Part shown: piece after piece, positions 17,562 through 27,100 of the stretch
How the letters are laid out: every line of letters starts with the position of its first letter
How positions within the stretch are numbered: position 1 is the first letter of the stretch
Assembly: GCF_019145435.1 (NCBI RefSeq)
Contig: NZ_JAHSTS010000001.1
Coordinates: forward strand, 399,501-463,500
Reading direction: 5' to 3'
DNA: 64,000 nucleotides
From: Pseudomonas ekonensis
Lineage (GTDB): Bacteria > Pseudomonadota > Gammaproteobacteria > Pseudomonadales > Pseudomonadaceae
Program-made: the position numbers and the translations under genes
Notes under the pieces: generated by a model
Database searches by the model: none
Seen by the model: only the letters and a program-made list of their open reading frames with translations
Told to the model about the DNA's origin: nothing

Positions 17562-17900
17562 GCGTCCCCTGGCGCGCCGCAAACGGCGCGCCAGACACCC
17601 CCAAGCAAGCGCTTGGCTTGTGAAATCCGAATTTTCAGCCATCCTTGCCGTGCCGACATGGGTCGGACTGGCGAAAGGACTGTTCCAGAGTGGCCGGCAG
17701 CTGCAAATCACACTTTAGAGGGATCAAGCGATACCCCCTGCTGGCTATAGTCCGCTCAAGGATTTTTAAGAACGGGGCACACGCGCACACACTTGGGGCG
17801 ATGCAATTTGGAGCGAATTCGGGCAGCCCTGGCGTCCGGTCCTTCAGGCGTTTTTAAAAGTACTCACTGCCATAACAATAATGCACATGGAGTAGCGTCG
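17562..17900 (+). promoter_or_regulatory. Intergenic control region before the DUF1302 gene
   Basis: This 339-nt gap holds no gene. At 17571-17592 there is a 9-bp hairpin (GGCGCGCCG caaa CGGCGCGCC) that may end the ligase transcript, although no T-run follows. At 17606-17615 is the perfect palindrome CAAGCGCTTG, inside a longer CCAAGC/GCTTGG repeat. A TATAGT at 17746-17751 is a good -10 without a clear -35. Just upstream, GGGAT-N6-ATACCC (about 17720-17736) is an imperfect inverted repeat, a plausible activator site. A weak -35 plus an activator site fits control by the LAL regulator encoded downstream. Confidence 0.5.
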
Positions 17901-19787
17901 ATGAATTCAGCTAACCAGTTCTGGCGCCGGGCTAAACTGCCTCTGGCCGTCAGTCTCGCCTCCACGCTCGCCGGGCCCGCATTCGGCGTCAGCTTCAACG
18001 TCGGTGAAATCGAAGGCCAGTTCGACTCCTCCCTGTCGATCGGGGCCAGCTGGTCGACCCAGCAGCCGAACAAGAACCTCATCGGCGTCAACAACGGCGG
18101 CCACGGCCTCTCCCAGACCTCCGACGACGGCCACGCCAACTTCAAGAGCGGCGAGACCTTCTCGAAGATCTTCAAGGGCATCCATGACCTGGAGCTGAAA
18201 TACGGCGACACCGGCGTGTTCGTCCGGGGCAAGTACTGGTACGACTTCGAGCTCAAGGACGAAAGCCGCGAGTTCAAGGACATCAGCGACAACAACCGCA
18301 AGGAAGGCGCCAAGTCCGCCGGCGGCCAGATCCTCGACGCCTTCGTCTACCACAACTACTCGATCGCCGATCAGCCGGGCTCCGTGCGCCTGGGCAAGCA
18401 GGTGGTGAGCTGGGGCGAGAGCACCTTCATCGGCGGCGGCATCAACTCGATCAACCCGATCGACGTCTCCGCGTTCCGCCGTCCGGGCGCCGAGATCAAG
18501 GAAGGCCTGATCCCGGTCAACATGTTCTACGTGTCCCAGAGCCTGACCGACAACCTGTCGGCCGACGCCTTCTACCAGATCGAATGGGACCAGACCGTCG
18601 TCGACAACTGCGGCACCTTCTTCTCCCAGCCGGACATCATCGCCGACGGCTGCGACAACAACCTGCGCGTGCTGAACAAGCGTTCGCAGATCCCGGCCGT
18701 GGCCCTGGGGCCATTGGCGGCCAACGGCGTCGACGTCAACGAGGAAGGCGTGCTGGTGCGCCGCGGCGGCGACCGCGACGCCCGTGACGGCGGCCAGTGG
18801 GGCGCGTCCCTGAAGTACATGTTCGATCCGCTGGACACCGAATTCGGCGCCTACTTCATGAACTACCACAGCCGCGCGCCGATCTTCAGCGCCACCGGCG
18901 CGCCGCAGTCGGTGTACAACACCGCGCGCGGGCTGCCGGGGCCGTTCGCCGCGCTCGGGCCGCTGCTGGTGGCGGGCAACTCGCAGTACTTCGTCGAGTA
19001 CCCTGAGGACATCCGCCTCTACGGCCTGAGCTTCTCCACCACCCTGCCCACCGGCACGGCGTGGAGCGGCGAGATCAGCTACCGGCCGAACGCGCCGGTG
19101 CAGCTGAACTCCACCGACATCCTGTTCGCCGGCGTGCGGCCGCTGGGCGGCGCCCTGACCAACGCTTCGCTGCTCAACGGCGTTCCGGGCCAGGACCTGC
19201 ACGGCTACCGCCGCAAGGAAATCACCCAGTTCCAGACCACCCTGACGCACTTCTTCGATCAGGTGATGGGCGCCAGCCGCCTGACCCTGGTGGGCGAAGT
19301 GGGCGTGACCCACGTCGGCGGCCTGGAAAGCACCTCCGACGTGCGCTACGGCCGCGATCCGGTCTACGGCCCGGGCGAGTTGCCGGCCACCGGCGGCGTC
19401 GACACCTGCGTGGCGCTCAACACCAGCACCATCAACGGCGCAGGCCCCGGCACCCCGACCAACAACCGCAGCCGCAACTGCACCGACGAGGGCTTCACCA
19501 CCGCGACCTCGTGGGGCTACCGCGGCCGGGCGATCTGGGAATACAACGACGTGTTCGCCGGCGTGAACCTCAAGCCGAACGTGGCCTGGTCCCACGACGT
19601 GAGCGGCTACTCGCCAGGCCCCGGCGGCAACTTCGAGGAAGGCCGCAAGGCCATCAGCCTGGGCCTCGACGCCGAGTACCAGAACACCTACACCGCGAGC
19701 CTGGCCTACACCAACTTCTTCGACGGCAAGTACACCACCGTGGATGACCGCGACTTCGTGGCCCTCAGCTTCGGCGTGAACTTCTAA
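17901..19787 (+). CDS. DUF1302 family outer-membrane protein
   Basis: A 628-residue exported protein with a Sec signal peptide (about residues 1-31, ending PAFG). The mature part is rich in Gly, Asn and aromatic residues in alternating strands and ends VALSFGVNF with a C-terminal Phe, typical of outer-membrane beta-barrels. Visible family features include the start VSFNVGEIEGQFDSSLSIGA and VRLGKQVVSWGES near residue 165. DUF1302 proteins are nearly always paired with DUF1329 and are thought to move hydrophobic compounds. GGAG lies upstream of the ATG at 17901. The DUF1329 gene follows after 28 nt. Confidence 0.9.
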   Translation: MNSANQFWRRAKLPLAVSLASTLAGPAFGVSFNVGEIEGQFDSSLSIGASWSTQQPNKNLIGVNNGGHGLSQTSDDGHANFKSGETFSKIFKGIHDLELKYGDTGVFVRGKYWYDFELKDESREFKDISDNNRKEGAKSAGGQILDAFVYHNYSIADQPGSVRLGKQVVSWGESTFIGGGINSINPIDVSAFRRPGAEIKEGLIPVNMFYVSQSLTDNLSADAFYQIEWDQTVVDNCGTFFSQPDIIADGCDNNLRVLNKRSQIPAVALGPLAANGVDVNEEGVLVRRGGDRDARDGGQWGASLKYMFDPLDTEFGAYFMNYHSRAPIFSATGAPQSVYNTARGLPGPFAALGPLLVAGNSQYFVEYPEDIRLYGLSFSTTLPTGTAWSGEISYRPNAPVQLNSTDILFAGVRPLGGALTNASLLNGVPGQDLHGYRRKEITQFQTTLTHFFDQVMGASRLTLVGEVGVTHVGGLESTSDVRYGRDPVYGPGELPATGGVDTCVALNTSTINGAGPGTPTNNRSRNCTDEGFTTATSWGYRGRAIWEYNDVFAGVNLKPNVAWSHDVSGYSPGPGGNFEEGRKAISLGLDAEYQNTYTASLAYTNFFDGKYTTVDDRDFVALSFGVNF

Positions 19788-19815
19788 GCACTGCATCTTC
19801 AGGACGAACGAATTT

Positions 19816-21180
19816 ATGAAAATAACAAAGAGTCTGTTCCACGCCGGTGTTCTGGGCCTGTCGCTGCTGGCGACCGGCGTCATGGCGGCGGTGCCCGCCG
19901 CCGAAGCGGACAAGCTGGGCAAGAGCCTGACCCCGATGGGCGCCGAAATGGCCGGCAACGCCGACGGTTCGATCCCGGCCTGGAAACCGATGCCGAAGAA
20001 CGCCGGCACGGTGGACAGCAAAGGGTTCCTGTCCGACCCGTACGCCAGCGAGAAGCCGCTGTTCACCATCACCGCGCAGAACGTCGACCAGTACAAGGAC
20101 AAGCTCGCGCCGGGCCAGTACGCGATGTTCAAGCGCTACCCGGACACCTTCAAGATGCCGGTCTACCCGTCCCACCGCGGCGCCACCGTGCCGGACGCCG
20201 TGTTCGCCGCGATCAAGAAGAACGCCACCAGCACCAACCTGGTGTCCGGCGGCAACGGCCTGGAGAACTTCGACACCGCCGTGCCGTTCCCGATTCCGAA
20301 GAGCGGCGTGGAAGTCATCTGGAACCACATCACCCGCTACCGCGGCGGCAGCGTGACCCGTCTGGTGACCCAGGCCACGCCGCAGGCCAACGGCTCGTTC
20401 AGCCTGGTGTACTTCCAGGACCAGTTCGTGTTCCGCGACAAGATGAAGGACTACGATCCGGCCAACCCGGGCAACATCCTGTTCTACTTCAAGCAGAAAG
20501 TGACCGCGCCGGCGCGTCTGGCCGGTGGCGTGCTGCTGGTGCACGAGACCCTCGACCAGGTGAAGGAGCCACGTTCGGCGTGGGTCTACAACGCCGGCCA
20601 GCGCCGCGTGCGCCGGGCGCCGCAGGTGTCCTATGACGGCCCGGGCACCGCGGCGGACGGCCTGCGCACCTCCGACAACCTGGACATGTACAACGGTGCG
20701 CCGGACCGCTACGACTGGAAGCTCGAAGGCAAGAAAGAGATGTACATCGCCTCCGACAGCTACAAGCTCGACGATCCGAAGCTCAAGTACGCCGACATCA
20801 TCAAGGCCGGCCACATCAACCAGGATCTGGCTCGCTACGAGCTGCGCCGCGTCTGGCATGTGGTCGCGACCCTGAAGGAAGGCCAGCGCCACATCTACGC
20901 CAAGCGTGACTTCTTCATCGACGAAGACACCTGGCAAGCGGCGGTGATCGACCATTACGACGGCCGCAACCAACTGTGGCGCGTGGCCGAGGCCCACTCG
21001 CAGAACTACTACAACGTCCAGGTGCCGTGGTACACCCTGGAAACCCTCTACGACCTGCAGTCCGGCCGCTACCTGGCGCTGGGCATGAAGAACGAAGAGA
21101 AGTCGGCGTACGACTTCGGCTTCACCGCCACCACCGCCGACTTCACGCCGAACGCGCTGCGTCAGGACGGCATCCGCTAA
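19816..21180 (+). CDS. DUF1329 family periplasmic protein
   Basis: A 454-residue exported protein with a signal peptide (about residues 1-24, cleaved near VMAA). DUF1329 proteins have a LolB/LolA-like fold and are expected to carry a lipid or other hydrophobic molecule in the periplasm. Characteristic blocks are TPMGAEMAGNADGSIPAW near the N-terminus, LPVSGGNGLENF-like VSGGNGLENFDTAVPFPIP near residue 140, and RRVWHVVATLKEGQRHIYAK near 355. It is 28 nt after the DUF1302 gene and followed by a terminator, so the two form an operon. The cargo is unknown. Confidence 0.9.
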   Translation: MKITKSLFHAGVLGLSLLATGVMAAVPAAEADKLGKSLTPMGAEMAGNADGSIPAWKPMPKNAGTVDSKGFLSDPYASEKPLFTITAQNVDQYKDKLAPGQYAMFKRYPDTFKMPVYPSHRGATVPDAVFAAIKKNATSTNLVSGGNGLENFDTAVPFPIPKSGVEVIWNHITRYRGGSVTRLVTQATPQANGSFSLVYFQDQFVFRDKMKDYDPANPGNILFYFKQKVTAPARLAGGVLLVHETLDQVKEPRSAWVYNAGQRRVRRAPQVSYDGPGTAADGLRTSDNLDMYNGAPDRYDWKLEGKKEMYIASDSYKLDDPKLKYADIIKAGHINQDLARYELRRVWHVVATLKEGQRHIYAKRDFFIDEDTWQAAVIDHYDGRNQLWRVAEAHSQNYYNVQVPWYTLETLYDLQSGRYLALGMKNEEKSAYDFGFTATTADFTPNALRQDGIR

Positions 21181-21211
21181 ACCGCTGCAAACGAGGCCGC
21201 ATCCTCGTGGA

Positions 21212-21240
21212 AACGCCCCGACCGGTTCGGGGCGTTTTTT
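21212..21240 (+). terminator. Terminator of the DUF1302-DUF1329 operon
   Basis: Stem AACGCCCCGA / TCGGGGCGTT with a 5-nt loop, followed by four more T. Almost the same stem recurs after the LAL gene at 24118. Confidence 0.9.
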
Positions 21241-21366
21241 GCCTGTGGCGTTTTTCCGTAGCCTTTTTGTAGCCATTTGTAGCAACCGCCTTCAATCCCT
21301 CTTCGTTTACGGCTAGTCTGCGGACATCTGCCACGCCGCCAACAGCCATTCGAACAAGAGCCGGCC

Positions 21367-24093
21367 ATGACTGATCTGTCCCCGCTACCGGGTCCTGCAA
21401 GCGTTGCCGTCGCGGCACTGGACGGCCGTTTCTTCCGTCCGCCGCTGCCTGACGGCCATGTGTTGCGCCCGCGCCTGTGCGAGCGCCTGCGCGCCGGCCT
21501 CGGCGGACGGCTGTTGCTGGTCAGCGCCCCGGCCGGTTTCGGCAAAAGTTCGCTGGCGGTGGAGTTCTGCCAGAGCCTGCCGGCGCACTGGCAGAGCCTG
21601 TGGCTGGGCCTGAGCCCGCGGGACAGCGATCCGGGGCGTTTCCTCGAACGCCTGCTCGAAGGCCTGCAGGACTTCTTTGAGCAGTTGGGCAGCCGGGCGT
21701 TGGGGCTGCTGAAAATGCGCCAGCGCCATCAGCCGTTCGCCTTCGAAGAGTGGCTGGACGGCCTGCTCGACGAACTGGCGCTGCAGCTCGATCCTTCGGC
21801 GCCGCTGCTGCTGGTGCTCGACGATTACCACCTTGCCCAGGGGCCGGTGCTCGACCGTTGCCTGCAATTTTTCCTCAACCATTTGCCCGACGGCCTGCTG
21901 GTCATGGTCACCAGCCGCCAACGGCCGGACTGGCATCTGGCGCGCCTGCGCCTGTCGCGGCAACTGCTGGAACTCAACGAACAGGACCTGCGCCTGACCC
22001 GCGACGAGGCGCTGGCCTTGCTCGACCGCCACAGCAGCGCCTTGCGCGGCGAGGCGGTGGAGAACCTGATCCAGCGCAGCGAAGGGTGGGTCGCCGGCTT
22101 GCGTTTCTGGCTGCTGGCGGCGGCCGGGGCCGGCACCGAAGCGGCGCTGCCGCAGGCCTTGAACGGCGGGGAAGGGCTGATCCGCGACTACCTGCTGGAG
22201 GAGGTGATCGACTGCCTGCCGGCGGACGTGCAGGCCTTCCTCTTCGACACCGCGCCGCAGGAGCGCTTCTGCAGCGAACTGTGCGATGCCGTGCGCGAGG
22301 CCCACGACAGCGCCGAGATCCTGCGTTACCTGCTGGCGCATCAGGTGTTCCTGGTGCCGCTGGACGAGCACGGCCACTGGTACCGTTACCACCACCTGTT
22401 TTCCGACCTGTTGCGCAGCCGGCCTGCGGCCCATGCCATGGTGCCGCCGGCCACCTTGCACTTGCGCGCCTGCCGCTGGTTCAACGCCCAGGGCCTGCTG
22501 GACGAGGCGGTGGAGCAGGCCCTGCGCGCCGGGCACCTGGACGTGGCGGCGAACCTGGTGCAGAACCTGTCCGAGGAGCAACTGCTGGCCGAACAGAACG
22601 TCGGCATGCTGCTGCGCTGGAAGATGGACTTGCCCGACAGCCTGCTGATCAGCACGCCGCGGTTGATCGTGCTGTACAGCTGGGCCCTGGGCCTGGCCTG
22701 CCAGCTCGATGCCGCCGAGGAGCTGGCCAGCCACCTCAGCCGCTTCCTGCCGGCACCGTCGGCCACCGCCCAGAAATCGATGCTGGCGCAATGGCTGGCG
22801 TTGAGCGGGATCATCGCCCGGGGCCGCGGCCGGCGCGAGCTGACCCGGCAATACTGCAGCGAAGCGTTGGAGAGCCTTCCGGAAAAACGCTACGGGCAAC
22901 GGCTGATGTGCCTCTCGACCCTGTCCAACCTGGCGATCGCCGACGGCGACCTCTGGCATGCCCGGCGCCTGAACCGCGAGTCCCTGGAGCTGGCGCAGCG
23001 GGTCGGCAATCCGTTGTTCGAGGCCCTGACCCACTATGACCGGGCGCGGGTGCTGCAGGCCCGGGGGGAAATCCTGCGGGCGCTCGAAGAGGTGCACCAG
23101 GGACTTGAGCGCCTGCGCGGGCTGTCGACGCAGCGCCTGTACGCCGTGCGGGCCCGGCTGACGCTGTACGAAGGTTTTCTCTTGGCCATGCGCCTGCAAC
23201 CCCGGGCTGCGCGGGCACGGCTTCAGGCCGGCCTGAGCGAGGCGCGGGCCTGCCGCGACATCAGCGTGCTGATCGGCCACTGCGTGATCGCCCGGCTGGA
23301 GGGCAGCGCCGGCGAATTCGCCAAGGCCTTCGCCGAGCTGGCCGAAGCCGAGCGGCTGATGCACATCTGGGACGTTCCGCCGATCTACTACCTGGCGATG
23401 ATCACCCTGGTCAAATGCGAACTGTGGCTGGCGCAGGGGCGCACCGACCTGGCCGAGGCCTGGCTGGCGCGGCTGGGGCAGACCTACACGGGCGAACGCG
23501 CCGCGGCGCCGCCGGAGTTCCATCCGCAGCTGCCGTTGCATGTCGAATTGCAGCAGGCCTTGCTGGATGTGATTCAAGGGCAGCCGATGCTCGCCGAAGG
23601 CCGGCTGAACGTGTTGCTGGAAAACGGTCAGCAAACCGGGCGGCAGTTGCTCAGTGTGATGGCGTTGACGCAGAAGGTCGCCCTGCTGCTGGGCGGCGGG
23701 CGGGAGCCCGAAGCGCGCAAGGCTTTGAGCCAGGCCCTGGATGCGGCCGCCGGCGGCGTGCTGCAGCCGTTCGGGCAACTGTTCGACGAGCATCCGGACT
23801 GGTTGCGCAGCCAATTGGCCGCAAGCCCGGTGGGCCGGCAATTGCTGGAGCTGTTCCCCCCGGCCCCCGCGCGTGCGGCGTTGGAGGCTCCGGCGGCTGA
23901 ACTGTTGAGTTCCCGCGAACTGGCGGTGCTGCGGCTGATCGCCCAGGGCTGCTCGAACCAGGAAATCAGCGAACAACTGTTTATTTCGCTGCACACGGTC
24001 AAGACTCATGCCAGCCACATAAACAGCAAGCTGGGTGTGGAGCGGCGCACCCAGGCCGTGGCGCGGGCCAAGGCGTTGGGCGTGCTGGCCTGA
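21367..24093 (+). CDS. MalT-like LuxR (LAL) transcriptional regulator
   Basis: A 908-residue large ATP-binding LuxR regulator. It has an N-terminal STAND-type NTPase with Walker A APAGFGKSS (about residues 54-62) and Walker B-like LLLVLDDYH (about 143-151), a long TPR-like helical sensor region, and a C-terminal LuxR-type helix-turn-helix (LSSRELAVLRLIAQGCSNQE, then ISLHTVKTHASHINSKLGV). Like MalT, it should bind an inducer plus ATP, oligomerise and activate promoters. It lies directly after the DUF1302-DUF1329 operon, separated by a terminator, and is its likely activator. The inducer is unknown; a fatty acid or ester derivative would fit. Confidence 0.9.
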   Translation: MTDLSPLPGPASVAVAALDGRFFRPPLPDGHVLRPRLCERLRAGLGGRLLLVSAPAGFGKSSLAVEFCQSLPAHWQSLWLGLSPRDSDPGRFLERLLEGLQDFFEQLGSRALGLLKMRQRHQPFAFEEWLDGLLDELALQLDPSAPLLLVLDDYHLAQGPVLDRCLQFFLNHLPDGLLVMVTSRQRPDWHLARLRLSRQLLELNEQDLRLTRDEALALLDRHSSALRGEAVENLIQRSEGWVAGLRFWLLAAAGAGTEAALPQALNGGEGLIRDYLLEEVIDCLPADVQAFLFDTAPQERFCSELCDAVREAHDSAEILRYLLAHQVFLVPLDEHGHWYRYHHLFSDLLRSRPAAHAMVPPATLHLRACRWFNAQGLLDEAVEQALRAGHLDVAANLVQNLSEEQLLAEQNVGMLLRWKMDLPDSLLISTPRLIVLYSWALGLACQLDAAEELASHLSRFLPAPSATAQKSMLAQWLALSGIIARGRGRRELTRQYCSEALESLPEKRYGQRLMCLSTLSNLAIADGDLWHARRLNRESLELAQRVGNPLFEALTHYDRARVLQARGEILRALEEVHQGLERLRGLSTQRLYAVRARLTLYEGFLLAMRLQPRAARARLQAGLSEARACRDISVLIGHCVIARLEGSAGEFAKAFAELAEAERLMHIWDVPPIYYLAMITLVKCELWLAQGRTDLAEAWLARLGQTYTGERAAAPPEFHPQLPLHVELQQALLDVIQGQPMLAEGRLNVLLENGQQTGRQLLSVMALTQKVALLLGGGREPEARKALSQALDAAAGGVLQPFGQLFDEHPDWLRSQLAASPVGRQLLELFPPAPARAALEAPAAELLSSRELAVLRLIAQGCSNQEISEQLFISLHTVKTHASHINSKLGVERRTQAVARAKALGVLA

Positions 24094-24117
24094 GCGACCC
24101 GTCGCGGGCCCCCAATG

Positions 24118-24148
24118 AAAAACGCCCCGAACCGGTCGGGGCGTTTTT
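24118..24148. terminator. Bidirectional terminator between the LAL gene and the RTX protease
   Basis: AAAAACGCCCCGA pairs with TCGGGGCGTTTTT over a 5-nt loop. A-run and T-run on both sides allow use by the convergent LAL and RTX genes. It is nearly identical to the terminator at 21212. Confidence 0.9.
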
Positions 24149-24172
24149 CGTTCAGTCACAGCTGCCGGGCGA

Positions 24173-27100
24173 TCAGGACACCAGATCGTTGGCACTGAAG
24201 CTGTTGACGCCGACCAGCATGATCTCGAAGTCGGCGCCGGCGTTGCCGCTGACGTTGCCTGAGAGCACGTGATCGACGAAGCGCAGCTGGCCGGCGCCGG
24301 TGAAGGCGTTGGCGCCGATGAACGTGAAGCCGTTCATGCCGTTCTGCAGCAGGTTGGCATCGAAGTGGGTCAGGTCGATCTTGTCGCCTTGCAGGCTGCT
24401 GAAGTCGGTGATCACGTCGCGGTTGGCGCCGATCCCCATTTCATTGACGGCACGGAACACGAACGTGTCCGCCCCGGCATCGCCGAACAGGGTGTCCGCA
24501 CCTGCACCGCCGTCCAGCACGTTGTTGCCGGCGTTGCCCCGCAGGACGTTGTTCAGCGAGTTGCCGGTGCCGCTGGTGGCGCTGCCGACCAGGTTGAGGT
24601 TCTCGAGGTTGGCGCCCAGGGTGTAGTCGATGTAGGAGTACACCGAATCGACGTCGCTGGCCGAAGGGCCCTGCTCGATGATCACGTCGCCGACGTTGTC
24701 GATGACGTAGCTGTCGCTGCCGGCGCCGCCGATCAGGGTGTCCGCGCCGGCGCCGCCGTTGAGGGTGTTGTTGCCGGCGTTGCCGATCAGGGTGTTGTTC
24801 AGGGCGTTGCCGTAGACGGTGAAGTCGCCGGCTCCGACGAGGGCGACGTCTTCGACGTTCTGCAGGTTGGCCAGTCCCAGGTCGATGGTGCCCTGGGCGG
24901 TCGCGTTGAACGAGATCTCCAGGCGGTCGGTGCCTTCGTTGGCCAGTTCCTGGACAAGGGCGAGTTCGCCGGCCTGGTCGATGCCGTAGGCGTCGTTGCC
25001 CTTGCCGCCGATCAGGGTGTCCACGCCGGCGCCGCCGACCAGCTGGTTGTCGCCGTCGTTGCCGATGATGACGTTGTTCAGCTCGTTGCCGATGCCGTAG
25101 ATGTTGCCGGCGCCGGTCAGGGTGAGGTTTTCCACGTTGGCGCTGAGGGCGTAGTTCACGGAGGCGCGGACGGTGTCGATCTCGCTGGCCAGGGTGCTGG
25201 TCTCGCTGACCACGTCGCCGACGTTGTCGACGATGTAGGTGTCGTTGCCCAGGCCGCCGATCATCAGGTCGGCGCCGGCGCCGCCGTCCAGCACGTTGTT
25301 GCCGTCGGTGCCCCGGAGGGTGTTGTTCAGCGAGTTGCCGGTGGCGTTGAGGGCGCTGCCGACCAGGTTGAGGTTCTCGAGGTTGGCGCCCAGGGTGTAG
25401 TCGATGTAGGAGTACACCGAATCGACGTCGCTGGCCGACGGGCCCTGCTCGATGATCACGTCGCCTACGTTGTCGATGACGTAGCTGTCGCTGCCGGCGC
25501 CGCCGATCAGGGTGTCCGCGCCGGCGCCGCCGTTGAGGGTGTTGTTGCCGGCGTTGCCGATCAGGGTGTTGCTCAGGGCGTTGCCGTAGACGGTGAAGTC
25601 GCCGGCGCCGAGGAGGGTGACGTCCTCGACGTTCTGCAGGTTGGCCAGGCCCAGGTCGACGGTGCTGCTCTGGGCGGTCGCGCTGTACGAGATTTCCAGG
25701 CGGTCGGTGCCTTCGTTGGCCAGTTCCTGGACGAGGGCTAGCTCGCCGGCCTGGTCGAGGCCGTAGGTGTCGTTGCCCTTGCCGCCGATCATGGTGTCCA
25801 GGCCGGCGCCGCCGATCAGGCGGTTGTCGTTGTCGTTGCCCCGCAGGACGTTGTTCAGGGCGTTGCCGGTGGCGTTGAGGGCGCCGCCGACCAGGTTGAG
25901 GTTCTCCAGGTTGGCGCCCAAGGTGTAGTCGATGTAGGAGTACACCGAATCGACGTCGGTGGCCGACGGGCCCTGCTCGATGATCACGTCGCCGACGTTG
26001 TCGATGACGTAGCTGTCGCTGCCGGCGCCGCCGATCAAGGTGTCCGCGCCGGCGCCGCCGTTGAGGGTGTTGTTGCCGCTGTTGCCGGTCAGGGTGTTGT
26101 TCAGGGCGTTGCCGAAGACGGAGAAGTCGCCGGCGCCGGCGAGGGTGACGCCCTCGACGTTCTGCAGGTTGGCCAGTCCCAGGTCGATGGCGCTCTGGAC
26201 GGTCGCGTTGAACTCGATGACCAGCAGATCGGTGCCTTCGTTGGCCAGTTCCTGGACGAGGGCGAGCTCTTCGGTCCGGTCGATGCCGTAGGCGTCGTTG
26301 CCCTTGCCGCCGATCAGGGTGTCCACACCCGCGCCGCCGACCAGCTGGTTGTCGCCGTCGTTGCCGATGATGACGTTGTTCAGCTCGTTGCCGATGCCGT
26401 AGATGTTGCCGGTGCCGGTCAGGGTGAGGTTTTCGACGTTGGCGCTGAGGGTGTAGTTCACGGAGGCGCGGACGGTGTCGATCTCGCTGGACAGGGTGCT
26501 GGTCTCGCTGACCACGTCGCCGACGTTGTCGACGATGTAAATGTCGTTGCCCAGGCCGCCGATCATCAGGTCGGCGCCGGCGCCGCCGTCCAGCACGTTG
26601 TTGCCGCCGGTGCCCCTGAGGATGTTGTTCAGCGAGTTGCCGGTGGCGTTGAGGGCGCTGCCGACCAGGTTGAGGTTCTCCAGGTTGGCGCCCAGGGTGT
26701 AGTCGATGTAGGAGTACACCGAGTCGACGTCGCTGGCCGAAGGGCCCTGCTCGATGACCACGTCGCCGACGTTGTCGACGACATAGCTGTCGTTGCCGGC
26801 GCCGCCTTCCATGATGTCCGCGCCGGCGCCGCCGTTGAGGGTGTTGTCGTCGCTGTTGCCGATCAGGGTGTTGTTCAGGGCGTTGCCGTAGACGGTGAAG
26901 ACACCCGCCCCGGTCAATGCGACATTCTCGATGTTCTGCAGGCTGCTGCGGTTCAGGTCGACGGTGCTGCCGAAGGTGGCGTTTGCGTTGTACTCGATGA
27001 CCAGCATATCGGTGCCTTCGTTGGCCAGCTCTTGAACCAGGTCCAGCTCGCGTTCGCGGTCGATGCCGTAGGCGTCGTTGCCCTTGCCGCCGATCAGGGT

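Noticed and set aside
17907..20132. A 741-codon minus-strand frame over DUF1302/DUF1329
   Set aside because: Antisense of two recognised exported proteins with signal peptides; low-complexity composition.
21385..24195. A 936-codon minus-strand frame over the LAL regulator
   Set aside because: Gln/Arg-rich shadow; the LAL protein has clear Walker and HTH motifs on the other strand.
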